Of a stretch of DNA of 64,000 nucleotides, positions 38,868-49,430 are shown in pieces (the stretch's first letter is position 1; every line of letters begins with the position of its first letter). Under the pieces are notes generated by a model. The model searched no databases. It was not told where the DNA came from and saw only the letters and a program-made list of their open reading frames with translations. The stretch spans positions 2,356,001 to 2,420,000 of the forward strand of contig JAGKQI010000091.1 in NCBI GenBank assembly GCA_018806915.1, written 5' to 3'. Source of the DNA: Phytophthora colocasiae (Eukaryota; Oomycota; Peronosporomycetes; Peronosporales; Peronosporaceae). Both the position numbers and the translations under genes were made by a program.

Positions 38868-40637
38868 TCAGCTTTGACAAGGGTAGCCATCGTACCCCTT
38901 CCACTTGACCTGGTATTCACGAAGTCTCTTGGAGGTCCTGGTACGTTTGATCCACCGAGTGTCTAGTATCTTTTCCACTTCGTATTCGTCATTCTCGGTG
39001 TCGGGCTCCCAACTGTCCTCTGGCAACAGCGCTGCATCAAAGTCATCATCCTCATGGACATCGAGTTCCACAGTCGGTCTTCTGGGAAACAAGGCTCTCG
39101 GTTTCAGGCGACTTATATGAACCCAAGGGTTCACCCGATACCCGGTGTCCTCGACTTTCAGCTTCACGCGAAAATCATCCAATATCTCTTCAATCCGGAA
39201 AGGACCATGCCACATGTGTGCGAGTTTCCGACTCAACCCCGTTTGTACCTTAGGGATGTATAGCCACACGGCATCACCGACGGCAAATCCGGACTTCAGG
39301 CGTTCCGACAATTCCCTCCACTTTCGGGTCTGTTCTTCAGAACGCTCCCGCTTGGCCTTCTTCTGAAGTTCTTCAGCACATGCTTGAGCGTAGCTGTAAT
39401 CTCGTTGCATCTTCCGACGCCACTCATAAGCAGTGCGCTCTTGTACACCAGAAGGCTTTGGACCAAGCATCGCGGACACAGTCCCATGAGCATCCCATCC
39501 GTGCACCAGAAAGAAAGGTGTTTCCAGACGGGTCGCATCAAAGGAAGTGTTCAAGGCGAACATCAGTCGTTCGGCGTGGTCGTCCCAGTCACTCTGATCA
39601 GCTTCGGCGATGTAGGCCTTGATGGCACGCACAACCGTCTGAACAGACCGTTCGTGTTGGCCGTTCGCCTGGGGACGGTACGCCAGAGTCGCTCGTAGTC
39701 TGCTTCCCAGGAGGTCCCGGAAACACCTGAATACTTCACTCATGAACCGAGGGTCCTGATCATGGCGTATCAGAGAACTAGCTCCGAAGTTCCGGAAGAC
39801 ACGTTCCTCGTAGGCCTCAGCGACATCTTGGGCCGTAGTAATGCTCATAGGCTTGCACATCACATAGCCTGAGAAAATGTCTTGGAACAACAACAGGAAC
39901 GTGTTGCCTCTCGCAGACTTTGGCATGTGCGTCACGAAATCCATTGACACCACTTCAAAAGGTCGAGTGGGCTCGATGTTGCCGGGCGACGGTCCAGGAT
40001 TCGGGGGACGCCCCCTGCCGCTAGCACAGTCCATACACTCCTTGACGAACCTTTCCACATCAGCGTACATACCAATCCAGTAGAACTCGGAGCTCAACTT
40101 CTCGAACGTACGTTTGATTCCCTGGTGAGCACCCTGGTTATCCCCATGAGCATAGTGCAGCATATCAGCATGCAAGTCTCTGGGAATCACAAGTCTGAGT
40201 TCATCGACCATGTCTTTCGGGCGTTCATTGGTAGCACGGCTGAGGCGGTACAAAACGTCTCTGGAATCCAAGATGAAATCATCGGCAATCCTGGCAAGCT
40301 TCCTTACTCGGGGTCGTGGTAGATCTCCCACGTCACCCTTAAGGAACTTAATGAGTTCTGCCAGATGAACATCATGAGTCTGGTGAACTTTGATCTGCCG
40401 CCAGCGTTCTTCCTGAAATTCCAATGGGCCCATGGGTTCACGAGCTTCTACATCGTCTGGTAGGTTTACTTCTTCCTGATTGCGTGCACGAGTGATGGCA
40501 GCAAGCACCTTAGCAGCATGAGGCAGGGGTGCAGACTCTGGCCCTGGGTCATCCATCTCCGGTGTACAAACGTGTTCACCAGAGGTCCGGTGAACATCGT
40601 CCGGAACTTCAGAGGACATCACTTCGGGAGGCTTCAT
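38868..40637 (-). CDS. Element D integrase with C-terminal chromodomain
   Basis: A 589-codon open frame. After an N-terminal linker (FLKGDVGDLPRPRVRKLARI) comes the zinc-binding domain: HGDNQGAHQGIKRTFEKLSS, then ECMDCASG. The catalytic core has VVSMDFVTHMPKSARGN (Asp), SLIRHDQDPRFMSEVF (Asp) and ANGQHERSVQTV (Glu). The C-terminal domain reads FAVGDAVWLYIPKVQTGLSR, MWHGPFRIEEILDDFRVKL and VHISRLKPRALFP, and residues ~550-585 are a chromodomain (YEVEKILDTRWIKRT, YQVKWKGYD). The end PCQS looks slightly truncated. It is the longest intact pol segment in the window and has all DDE residues. Confidence 0.95.
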   Translation of the reverse strand: MKPPEVMSSEVPDDVHRTSGEHVCTPEMDDPGPESAPLPHAAKVLAAITRARNQEEVNLPDDVEAREPMGPLEFQEERWRQIKVHQTHDVHLAELIKFLKGDVGDLPRPRVRKLARIADDFILDSRDVLYRLSRATNERPKDMVDELRLVIPRDLHADMLHYAHGDNQGAHQGIKRTFEKLSSEFYWIGMYADVERFVKECMDCASGRGRPPNPGPSPGNIEPTRPFEVVSMDFVTHMPKSARGNTFLLLFQDIFSGYVMCKPMSITTAQDVAEAYEERVFRNFGASSLIRHDQDPRFMSEVFRCFRDLLGSRLRATLAYRPQANGQHERSVQTVVRAIKAYIAEADQSDWDDHAERLMFALNTSFDATRLETPFFLVHGWDAHGTVSAMLGPKPSGVQERTAYEWRRKMQRDYSYAQACAEELQKKAKRERSEEQTRKWRELSERLKSGFAVGDAVWLYIPKVQTGLSRKLAHMWHGPFRIEEILDDFRVKLKVEDTGYRVNPWVHISRLKPRALFPRRPTVELDVHEDDDFDAALLPEDSWEPDTENDEYEVEKILDTRWIKRTRTSKRLREYQVKWKGYDGYPCQS

Positions 40638-40905
40638 CAGTTTCTCTGATCTTGGACACCAGTTCCAGATGAGTCAGTTCGTCAGGGTCTTGGACTTGCC
40701 AGGACTCACCAAGGACAAGAGTCTTGGACGTCAAATAATCAGCTGCTTGGTTGAACTCACGCTTCACGTGCACTAGCTTTAGAGACTGGAACTTGATCTT
40801 CAGAGACTCAAACTCGGCCAATTTCCGCTGCAGGTTCGGCTGATTACAATTAATCAGACCTTGAGCCTGCTGGATAGCGATACGGGAGTGGGCGCCCCAT
40901 GAGCA
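40609..40905 (-). pseudogene. Element D second RNase H, C-terminal end
   Basis: Reads SRIAIQQAQGLINCNQPNLQ, RKLAEFESLKIKFQSLKLVH and REFNQAADYLTSKTLVLGES, the last helix-strand part of a type-I RNase H with the Asp of AADYL. It continues directly into the integrase frame. The N-terminal half is missing because a deletion joins RT (YFDDIAHGAP) straight to this part. C2 supplies the complementary N-terminal half (21540-21788). Confidence 0.8.
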
Positions 40906-42486
40906 ATGTCGTCAAAGTAGGAACTTCGACCGAGTACCGGTCCCATAAAGGACGGGACTGGGATGTTCCTCTGAAAGACAGTCATTTGGTCGGTGAGCAC
41001 AGGAACCTCTGGCAGAGTTCTGAAGTTGTTCACCAGACATCAGACCACGTACGTCAGAGTTCTGGGGCTCCAACTTCAAGAATTCCAGCACATCGGAGTC
41101 AACCTCAGCTTCCTCTTCAGGTGACAATCGCACGAACCCCCACAGACAGTTATCCAGCATAGCCTGGTACACCAGAGGGGCGTTCTTCAGACCGAAGGGC
41201 ATTCTTACCCACTGGAAGCGTCGAAACGGGCAGATGAACGCTGAGATCAGCCTTGCACGCTCCGTCACCAGAATGGCCCAAAATCACTTGCCATATCCAG
41301 ACTCATAAACCACAGTGCTGCCTCAAAACCAATCAACAGATCGTCTATCAGGGTCAACGGGTAACGCGACAACTGGATAAAACCATTCACCACTCGGTAA
41401 TCGATGTACATGCGTATGTCCACGCCATTCTTCTTGAGGACAATCACAATTGGTGATGCCCAAGGCAAAGTCGATTACTTGATGAGTCTGGTCTCCAGGA
41501 GCTTCTTCAGAAGTTCGTACACCTTGATCATCAGGTGAGGGGCAACTGACCTTGGACGTTGGGCAACAGGTTTAGCGTCTCCCACGTCCAAGTCACAGAC
41601 CACGCCCCTTGCCGTCTCCCAGAAAGATTTTCCGATGATACTTCAAGATATCCCTGAGTTTCTGCTCCATCTCCGGCGTCGTTTTCCCGGGTACTCCGAC
41701 ATCAGCCTTGTCGATGTCGCATTCAGGGGTCAAATCTTCCAACTCAGGTAGCATAACCAGTTGGTCACGTAATTGAGAGAGTAGCTCTGTCCCTTCCCGT
41801 ATGTAGACACCGGGTTCCAGATCCAATTCCTCATTCGTGACTCGCATGCACCGCTCGTACTCGGCTCGGAGCTTTTCCACAGGGGTGCCTGGCATACTCT
41901 GGATTGGGATGCCCCATGAACAGTCTGTCGGATCCTCGTCTCCCATGAACAGTTCATCAGAAACACTCAGGGTGACTTCATCCTCGACCATGTTACTCGA
42001 AATTCCAGACATGGTTCCGGAGTCTTTCGGAGTTGTTTTATCTGACGACAATTCCAGATCTCCGGCATCCACCCAGTTATCTGTCTGCGTAGCCACATCC
42101 AAAGCGAAACGAACTCGTTTTGTTCGTGGGACTGAAGTAGGCCTCACAAACTGTACTCGAGCATTGTCCAGCCCTGGGCGCTGTAAGATCTTAGTTAGCC
42201 ACGGGTATACCGGGTGATCCACACACGGAGGTTGAGATATCAAATCCTTTAAGTCAGCTTCGGCCTTCAAACGTCTCTTCGTCTCTGGTGACGGAGTGTT
42301 CTCCAGAATCAAAACTTCCCAGTCGCGGTAGGCTGCAGAGCCTGGCCGTACAAAACGACCATGTCGTGGGAAAAATCTGATCAGCAGTTCGCCAGACATC
42401 TTCGTCCTGTTGCAGAGCATATTCCAAGTCTGAGATACTCCTGAACTTCCCATACTCCACAATCCTTGCAACACCAGAAAATTCAT
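40890..42486 (-). pseudogene. Element D linker and reverse transcriptase, with internal deletion
   Basis: Frame 42486-41593 carries the linker (FFPRHGRFVRPGSAAYRDWE, GTPVEKLRAEYERCM) and ends in FLGDGKGRGL where C2 continues NAAPAPARGV. RT then reads KKNGVDIRMYIDYRVVNGFI, ALWFMSLDMASDFGPFW, and (41268-40912) TERARLISAFICPFRRFQWV, LKNAPLVYQAMLDNCLWGFV and an acidic stretch SPEEEAEVDSDVLEFLKLEP. YFDD is at about 40900, after which thumb, connection, RNase H and the start of the second RNase H are deleted. The extra stretch before YFDD supports its presence throughout family 2. Confidence 0.85.
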
Positions 42487-42513
42487 TCACCCAAGTATTC
42501 TTGTCAGAGATGT

Positions 42514-43233
42514 TCACCGGGCTGCATAAATCAGTTGGGTCACCCAACGGTCTCCACGTCCCGCCCACACGACTTCTCGTTGTGGGTTCGTCGGACCAAA
42601 GTCAATGCGAACAAAAAATCCCTCACCCGGCCTCAGGAGTACAGCCTCACTTGGTCTGATGGACCTGTTCCTGCCGATATGATCACCAGGCTGCCAGCTG
42701 CACATCATCACCACAACTTCGTCTGGCATAGATACCAGTCCCTCACGAACGCTGATCCTCAGACCAGCGGCGAACATGAATCCCATTCCCAATAGCACGT
42801 TTATACCTTCGCCGATATTCGCGACCCAAACATCAACAATGTAAACCACTCTCGGTCCGAGAGTCAGCTTGATCTCAGCACTAGCACCAATGTACGTCGG
42901 AACACCTCCCATCCCAGACACCCTTGTTTGTTTGTGTGACTTGAGCCTGAGTCCGAGCTTACGCGCAAAGTCGTAACTCAGGATGTTAATAGTCGCACCG
43001 GTGGCTAGGAGAATCTTGGTCCGATGATCATTGACAGCGCCATGCACCATAACCACATCACGCTTTGCAGGATCAGGGTAGTGATCCTCCCACCAGCCAT
43101 AACATTCTCCGTCTTTCAGACGAAACTGGATTGTGTCGTCCGGAGGCGGTTCATTGTCTCTCGGAAAGTCCGGTGAACAGTCTCTCGGAAGGTCCGATGA
43201 ACTGTCTCTCAGACGCGGAATTTCTGAAGACAT
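42514..43233 (-). CDS. Element D aspartic protease
   Basis: 239 codons starting MSSEIPRLRDSSSDLPRD. The domain reads KILLATGATINILSYDFARK, where C1/C2 have LLDTGATTN: the catalytic Asp is replaced by Ala, so this copy is inactive even though the frame is open. The rest (VSGMGGVPTYIGASAEIKLT, VLLGMGFMFAAGLRI) matches C2. An N-terminal LPRDCSPDFPRDN is not in C1/C2. Confidence 0.88.
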   Translation of the reverse strand: MSSEIPRLRDSSSDLPRDCSPDFPRDNEPPPDDTIQFRLKDGECYGWWEDHYPDPAKRDVVMVHGAVNDHRTKILLATGATINILSYDFARKLGLRLKSHKQTRVSGMGGVPTYIGASAEIKLTLGPRVVYIVDVWVANIGEGINVLLGMGFMFAAGLRISVREGLVSMPDEVVVMMCSWQPGDHIGRNRSIRPSEAVLLRPGEGFFVRIDFGPTNPQREVVWAGRGDRWVTQLIYAAR

Positions 43234-43371
43234 GGCTGATTCTTGAGATAAAGCTGCAATGTTGATTTTTAGGTTGGGTCGTTTTCAGCTCCGATCCTAC
43301 GTACACTAGAACACATAACTCTGGGAGTATGCTTTGCCCGGCGCGTTTCGGATCTCCATCCGACGGGCTTG

Positions 43372-44112
43372 CTAGTTTAACTGTTTCCCAGAGTCAGCCT
43401 CGTCACCCAGAGGTCTCTCCAGTAGGTAATCCGGCAGGTCCTTCAGTGCACCTTGGCGGGCTAATTTCTTAAGGGATTCCAGAGTCTTGATGTCTTCGCA
43501 TGGTCTCCCAGAGTGCACCTTTCCGCAAACCTCACACGGCGGTACTCGGCACATCCTGCTCGGGTGACTTTCTCCTGACACCGATCACAGACAATGTCTC
43601 TCCAGCAGCTCTCCTCCGAATGACCTGAACGGCGACACTTCTCGCAGAACTTGTTCCAGTAGTCAGGGTTATCGCGACGTGTCTGCTGGAAGTCTTGACC
43701 TGATGATCCTCGAGGAGACTGTGGCGGAGGTCGCCATCTCATGTTGTCCATTACCCGGTAAACTTCGTTTGTCAGAGTCTGAGTCCAATCGGTACCACCA
43801 GGCGCCTGAGAGGCAGCTTGTACACCAGACGAAGATTGTACACCAGACATCTCGCGATCGTGTTCTGACGACGAAGCTCTGGTATCCTTCTCTTGAGTTC
43901 TGGTATCCGCATCGACATCGTCAGAAGCATCCGGGTCTGCTTCTCGGGCGACATAAGTTTTCCCCCATACGTTTTGGCTTAAACTGTCCGCGTGGGAGAT
44001 TGTCCGCTCGAAAGTCCCGATGTCTGGTGGTCGTAGTATCCGAAGAACTGGTTGAGTGGGCCACTGTGACCGCCAGGTCACAGGTCAATCGACTCCCAGA
44101 AGACACAAATGT
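43372..44112 (-). pseudogene. Element D gag C-terminal part
   Basis: Begins inside gag and contains RTISHADSLSQNVWGKTYVA, a Ser/Thr-rich middle, MRWRPPPQSPRGSSGQDF, and the knuckle FCEKCRRSGHSEESCW followed by IVCDRCQEK, a second Cys pair. A frameshift near 43560 leads into the end SLKKLARQGALKDLPDYLLE and EADSGKQLN. The N-terminal coiled coil seen in C1/C2 is missing: the copy is cut at about 44112 and joined to LTR sequence. Confidence 0.85.
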
Positions 44113-44404
44113 AGACCAGACAGACCAGGTGTCTGGTGAACATTTATTCCCGTAACTTTCGCGCACCACCCTCTAATATATAGAGGGAAAGTAAACCAAT
44201 ACACTATCAGTTATATAACAGTCTACCGAGCGTCTTGAGAGCGACTGTCTAGCTCCCAAAACCTGTCCAAACGTACAATATGAAATGGGCTACCGCTAGA
44301 GACAAAACAAACGACCCAACTAGTAAATGGAATAGGTGGGTCCTCTCAGGTCTCTACGTTACGCTGATCTCCACCTAAAGGGGCTTGATAGGTGAGAGAT
44401 CACA
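44113..44404 (+). repeat. Last ~290 bp of a diverged family 2 LTR
   Basis: From a palindrome ACCAGACAGACCAGGTGTCT (the inverted version of that in C2) through CGCGCACCACCCTCTA, ATATGAAATGGGCTACCGCT and CCCACTAG-like words to GATCACA at 44404. Aligns with 22295-22563 at roughly 85-90 percent by eye. Confidence 0.8.
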
Positions 44405-45565
44405 CGACTCAAAGCTTTGTCGTGGCCTTACACTTCCGAAGAACCGACGAATCGACCTTGGGGTTGTAACGCAAAATTGAACTCGGGGGTACCGGTCAAA
44501 TTGAACTCTGGTTATCTATCTCGTATCTCTCTGTCTTCTGTCTTCCATATTCTCATATACACTTGGTCTCAGTATAACTCAGGAATCTTCACTTGGGCTC
44601 ACTATGGTAGTCGGTACAGCGGATCTTGTCGAGTCAACACGTAATGATGTCATTACAGGGATGAGCAGGTTGCGTTTCACTTGATTGCGTGAGGTCGTGT
44701 TGGGTACACTTGGTTTCAGTATGGGGTGGACTTCAGAGTGTCAGAGTCTGGTATCCTGTTCATCAGGGTCTGGAATCATGTGCGTCGGAAAAAAGGGGGG
44801 GGAACATGTTCATCGGAACCATGTACTCTGGGATCATGTACATCAGAGTCGTAATACCAGAGTCGTGACACTTGGGTCTGATCATCGGAGTCTTGTACAT
44901 CGGAGTATGTTCATCGGAAACTGGCAATGTCTGGAATATTGCTTATATAAGCCGGACACATCAGACTTGTGTTACCAGAATCATGTTCTTCAGACTCATG
45001 TACGTCGGACTCATGTACGTCAGACTTCATGGTGTGGTATCAGAGTTTCCATGCGTGATACCAGAAATCCATGAGTGTTTTCAGGGTGCGGAGCACGTAT
45101 GCTACAACGCACGAAGTCCAATTGGGGTATGCGCGGGGTGCGCTACGTCCGGTGCGCGATATTTTGGTATCTTGTGTGGGTAAAATTGCATTCCTTGAAC
45201 CATCATCGTCACACAGGACGGCAACGGGATGAGGTCTCTCAGAGATACATTCTTCTGAGAGACTTTCTGCCAACCTTTAGGCACTCATCGTCGGGGAAAG
45301 TCCGGTGATCAGACTGAGTGTTGTTGTCTCTCGGAGTTTGTGCACTTTTCCGAGGAACACTTCTGATCTCTTGGGCCCCTTTGCAGTACAGGTGAAGGTT
45401 AATATATATGTTTCTCCCACAGATCCATCATTGTCGCACGGGACATAACCTCGTCCCACATCTCCCTTTCTCCCACAACCCAGTATACATCCAATCACAT
45501 CACAGCGTAACGTCCATATCCACTTGGAAAATCGTAATTAGCAACGTGTCAGTACCGTGATGGAC
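44405..45565 (+). other. Region Y, second copy (non-coding leader)
   Basis: Homologous in patches to 22564-23500. Contains a degenerate repeat block (44706-45070, units near CATGTACATCAGAGTC), a run AAAAAAGGGGGGGG near 44790, the conserved hairpin at 45234-45263 and CCAATCACATCACAGCGTAA near 45490. No supported ORF. Confidence 0.65.
44706..45070. repeat. Degenerate CATGTACATCAGAGTC repeats
   Basis: A dozen or so imperfect copies of a 16-22-bp motif mixing CATGTTCATCGGA, CATGTACATCAGAGTC and GTCTGGTATC. Different from, but word-related to, the block at 22889-23020. Confidence 0.7.
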
Positions 45566-45569
45566 ACCT

Positions 45570-48500
45570 GAGCTTCAATAGCGAAGAGAGATCGGGTTCT
45601 CGGAACGCTCCGTAGGTGTCATATGATCCTTCTTGACGTCGGCGGAAACGTACTGGAGCCACTCTTCGTCCACGTTCACCGTGGCCCATTGCATCCGAGC
45701 AGGCTCGACCGCATCCAAGTCACCCAGTTGCGTCTCCAGACTCAGACACTTGGGACCCCCGAGCTCTGCAACTCTGGGATCTTGCCAGGCCAGGGACAGG
45801 ACTTGTCAGGGACAACCCATATACCGGGCTCTGAGAGTATCGACTCTGGGAAATCCTTGTGCTTCAAGACCTTTCGGATGAGAGCATTGTGCTGACGAAT
45901 CATAGCCCCTCGACGCATGGCCCGGTACTTGTGAAGCTCCGCAGACTTGTCGTCGGCTTCAATGTCCATGGTCACCCAATGCGTTCGCTCCCAGAAGGCT
46001 TGAGCGTGCTTCTTCATGCTGCGCACGATGTCTTCCACGTCAGCCAACACCATGGGTCCCAGTTCGTCCCGCTTGTGGAAATAAAACTCTGAGAACCGGT
46101 TGTCGAACATAACCTCCCAAGGGGCACGCTTCTTGCAGATGACCGCACAGTACCGCTCCGAATCCTAGCGCTTCTTGAGGGTGGCACATGAGTGTTTGTG
46201 CATCTCGTAATCTGGGAAACCCTGTGTCTGGCCAGTAGTGGTCCTGGTGGAGCTCACTCACTGTACTCTGATGCCATAGTACAACCAGGAGGATGCCTCA
46301 CAGTCTGGTGCTTCCACCACCTGGAGCTCCTTGACCGTCAGAGAATTATAGGGCTTGGACACCAGGCTCCGTGCCTTCCCTGAAGAACCCTTGGACTTCG
46401 ATCCACTCCCGCTGGTGGACTTCGGACGAGACTTGGGACTGGTGTGGGCCTTTATAGACGCAAGACTTCTCTTGGACTTCTTGGTGGGGATGATAGGCCC
46501 ATCATCAGAGTCCGAGTCGTCATCCGAGTCCCGAGGACGCTTGGAACCAGGACGCGGGTGGTCATCGGACTTCTTGCTCTCGGACTTCTTGCCCCCAGAG
46601 TTCTTGTCCCCAGAGTTCTTGTTCCCAGACTTCTTGTCTTCAGACTTGTCGCTCTCGGAATCGCTGTCGACAGACGCACCATCACCAGAGCTCTCGTCAT
46701 CATCTTCATCTCCAGACTCGATCACACCAGAATCCTTGTAATCCGGATCATCCTTGGGGTTGTCGGCGGTGGACTCGACATCACTTTCTGGATAATTTAC
46801 GTGACCATCCAGATCACCCCAGGCTGCAGGCTCGGTACCAGCTGAGATGTGACGATCCACCACCTCGTCGGCCATCTGGTAATACACTTCGGGGACGTAC
46901 TTGGCCCAGAGAGTGGAATCCAGGCGACGAGAGAATACCAGACTTACCAGCATCTGAATGAGAACCGGACTGCTAAAGAGACTGTGAGCCTCTTTGTCCG
47001 ACGCCAACCACTCCATGGCTTTATCGTACTTGATCCCAGACAGCAGGGCTTGGCGGAGGTCCGGTCGAACCTCTTTCCAGACCACGTCGCCTGGTAGCCT
47101 CTTGTGTACTTCAGACTTGGCCACCCTGGGACCCGCATTCGCCGAAAGCACCGAGTCTTCAACGGACTTGTGTCCGGAAGGGCGACGCTGCAAGTTCTTA
47201 AGGTCCCACTTGAACGGCCGCTTGGGGATGACTTCAGAGTCTGGGGTTTCTGAGGATACAACAGATACCGTGGACTCTCGCTCTTGGATTCCGAAGCCTG
47301 AATACTCGGACGGGTGAGATACAGAACCCTGGTAGCCTTCGCAACTTCCTCGGCGGCCTGACGAGCTCGTTCCTCAGAAAGCCGCTTCTTGAAATCAGGA
47401 ACAGGCTTCTTCCGCGCGTCACACTGATGACGGTCGTCCAGTTATCAGGGACGATAGTGTCCTCTTGAAACGACACCAGAAGGTCATGAAGCCGATCCCA
47501 ATTACCAGAGATTTCAGAGTTCTCTTGTAAGAACTCTGAGAATCCCCATGGATCTGTGGGCTTGACTTCAGGACGCGACTTCAGAATCGAGACCTGCGCT
47601 TGAAGATCAGCGACTTGGGACTTTAGAGCTGCCTTGTCCGACTTCAGAGCTTCCACTTGGTCCTGGTAGTGAGCCTTGAGATCCTGAATCTCCGAGACCA
47701 TGCGTTCTTCCACCACACCGGCGTCTCGCGGGCACACTTAAGCTTGTGCTTCCAGTATTGGCAGTGCAGTACCCACTCGCGCTTGATCTCTTCACACTCG
47801 GAGCAGGCTGCTGCAGCGTCTATCAGGGCGACGCCGTTTTGAGAACCGACGCGTTCCCGAAGGCGGCGATGGGTAGCGGCCATGAGTTTCAAGCATCCAG
47901 CCGTCCGGAAAACTTTCTCGGCAAGTCGAGTGGGGGAGACGTGAGAAACCAGAGACCCCAGTTCCCGGCGAACCTCCACAGACGACGTCAGAGCATCCAG
48001 AGTGCGCACGCCTGGAATCTGACCACACGGGGACACAACTTCGTCAGGATCGAAGCTTGGGATCACCCGCTCCAGCTACCGGAGGTCTTCATCAGTGAGT
48101 GCCTCGTAACCCACGAGTACACAGGGACCACCGTACGCGTTCGCTATATGGCGCCCCCTTCTGAAGTCTTCAGCTCGCGCAGGGGTACTCACCAGAAAGG
48201 CACGTCCCTCTGGTTTCACGCTGGGAGCGACATAATTCTGGGGAACATCAGAGCCCCCCAACGCCGTGACTTAGTCCCCTGTACCCGTGACGAAATAGCC
48301 GATCGACCTCCTCCGTGGACAGAAGCCGTGGGGCACCGAAGGCTCGCGGTCTGAAGACACCAGGAGTTCCCTCAGAGAATTCAGAGCGGGATCCCCAACG
48401 TGAAGCCGCCGGTGGCGAAAGATCCCCTGAACCGGCCGAGTCCATGCCATCACCAGGGGGATCCTCAATCGGACCATCGACCTGTGAACTTTTAGGCTTG

Positions 48501-48670
48501 AATGTGTGGGCTGGGGCGCTCGAGCTGCCACCTGGCGATGTGGCTGAACCAACATCTCCACCCTGCGATATACTGGCAGTTGCCGAAGCAGGACAGGTGC
48601 CTGTGGCGTCGCCTGCCACCCCACTCGCTGAGGCGTTCGAGCTCAGGGAAGTGTTCTTTTCCTCAGTCAT
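45570..48670 (-). pseudogene. Family 2 antisense ORF, long form (~950-1,000 codons, several frame breaks)
   Basis: From ATG at 48670 (MTEEKNTSLSSNASASG) the parts are: Ser/Ala-rich N-terminus with RPRAFGAPRLLSTEEVDRLF; a globular part (48260-47640, GGPCVLVGYEALTDEDLRYP, LAEKVFRTAGCLKLMAATHR, WVLHCQYWKHKLKCAR); a coiled coil (RMVSEIQDLKAHYQDQVEAL, LKSQVADLQAQVSIL); VVWKEVRPDLRQALLSGIKY; an acidic Ser/Asp/Lys region with SGDKNSGGKKSESKKSDD repeats and KKSKRSLASIK, possibly a nuclear signal; and a C-terminal part shared with D (WLYYGIRVQ, WERTHWVTMD, KHKDFPESILSEPGI, TERSENPISLRY). At least five stops or frameshifts separate the pieces. I recognise no family. The ORF is antisense to the family 2 element sense. 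Confidence 0.65.
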
Positions 48671-48680
48671 GAGCGAAAGG

Positions 48681-48700
48681 ACGGAGTTTTGAAAATGATC
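48681..48700 (-). promoter_or_regulatory. Oomycete-type initiator-like sequence before the family 2 antisense ORF
   Basis: Minus strand GATCATTTTCAAAACTCCGT: TCATTTT fits the YCAYTYY initiator and is followed by an A-rich flank. The A of CA is 26 bases before the ATG at 48670, a normal short oomycete leader. Confidence 0.5.
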
Positions 48701-48739
48701 GCCTGTTAGGCAAGTCAAATTCAAGTTTCTGAGTCTGAG

Positions 48740-49135
48740 TGCAGCGGGGCTGCGTAGGTGTGCACGGCACAGAGGAAGTTTAGTTGACTCGTAGAGTCCT
48801 GCATGCAAGGCACTAGCCTTCGGTTCTATACAAGAACCAAGTAGTCCACTAAATACGGGACTCGCACAAATAAAGGAACTAACACTAATTATGTAAAATG
48901 CAAACTGAATTAAATTGACTTTTATTGCCCTAGTCCTAAATGTAATGGATTTAGTATCTAGCGTACTAAATCCTAATCAAAATGCAATATGTGGCTCTCA
49001 GCCAATCCCCCCTCACATGGGTACATGTGACGTGTGAGATACGATGTGTCATACACGATCTGTGACGTGTGACCTGGCCGGTGTATACCACGCCAACTGT
49101 AGCCAAGGCGCGCAGCGCCGTGTAACCCCGTTACA
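48740..49135 (-). repeat. Outer (3') LTR of E2
   Basis: 396 bp, plus-strand TGCAGCGGGGCTGCG to CCCCGTTACA. Shares three U5 variants with the E1 5' LTR that the other two tandem LTRs lack. On the minus strand it is followed by CTCAG, the same five bases that precede the E1 LTR. Confidence 0.94.
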
Positions 49136-49148
49136 CCCTCCCCCACCA
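49136..49148 (-). other. Polypurine tract of E2
   Basis: Minus strand GGTGGGGGAGGG next to the 3' LTR; repeated at 56489-56501 for E3. Confidence 0.7.
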
Positions 49149-49268
49149 AACCGTGGATACGCAGTATCTACAACTGCAGACATAACTGCCTTGCCAAGGC
49201 CTGTCACCGGCAACTTTCCAATAAAAGAAATCTCTCAACGAGAGTGCGCGTGCGCGCTGGCTCAACGA

Positions 49269-49287
49269 GCACATTCTCCAATTCTCT
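49269..49287 (+). promoter_or_regulatory. Oomycete-type initiator-like sequence before the E2 antisense ORF
   Basis: GCACATTCTCCAATTCTCT is close to the oomycete initiator plus flanking element (GCTCATTYYNCAWTTT). The first ATG downstream is the antisense-ORF start at 49431, about 160 bases on. The same sequence is at 56622-56640. Confidence 0.5.
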
Positions 49288-49430
49288 CCAGCGAGCTAAA
49301 CGCTCCTGTGGTGTCCCGTGTCCAGGCGTCTCCGCCTCAGCGCCTCTGCGCTTTCCGGACTGAGCCCTCGGCTCCTCTCACGCTCTCCGTTTCGGAGTAT
49401 TTCGCGGCGTCTCGCCTTCGCTACGGAGCG

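Larger units (their letters stand above)
37690..44112 (-). mobile_element. Element D: truncated family 2 Ty3/gypsy copy
   Basis: Minus-strand order gag (end only), protease, linker, RT, end of second RNase H, integrase with chromodomain, then the converging antisense ORF. Both ends are truncated: no LTR in minus orientation flanks it. It preserves the integrase that C1 and C2 lack. Confidence 0.85.

Noticed and set aside
44785..44805. G-run as a polypurine tract
   Set aside because: AAAAAAGGGGGGGG is not followed by an LTR start; it lies within the degenerate repeats of region Y.
49044..49430. ATG at 49044 (and 56397) as start of the family 3 antisense ORF
   Set aside because: It lies inside the LTR, upstream of the initiator-like motif, and the added residues are LTR-encoded. 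The first ATG after the motif was used.
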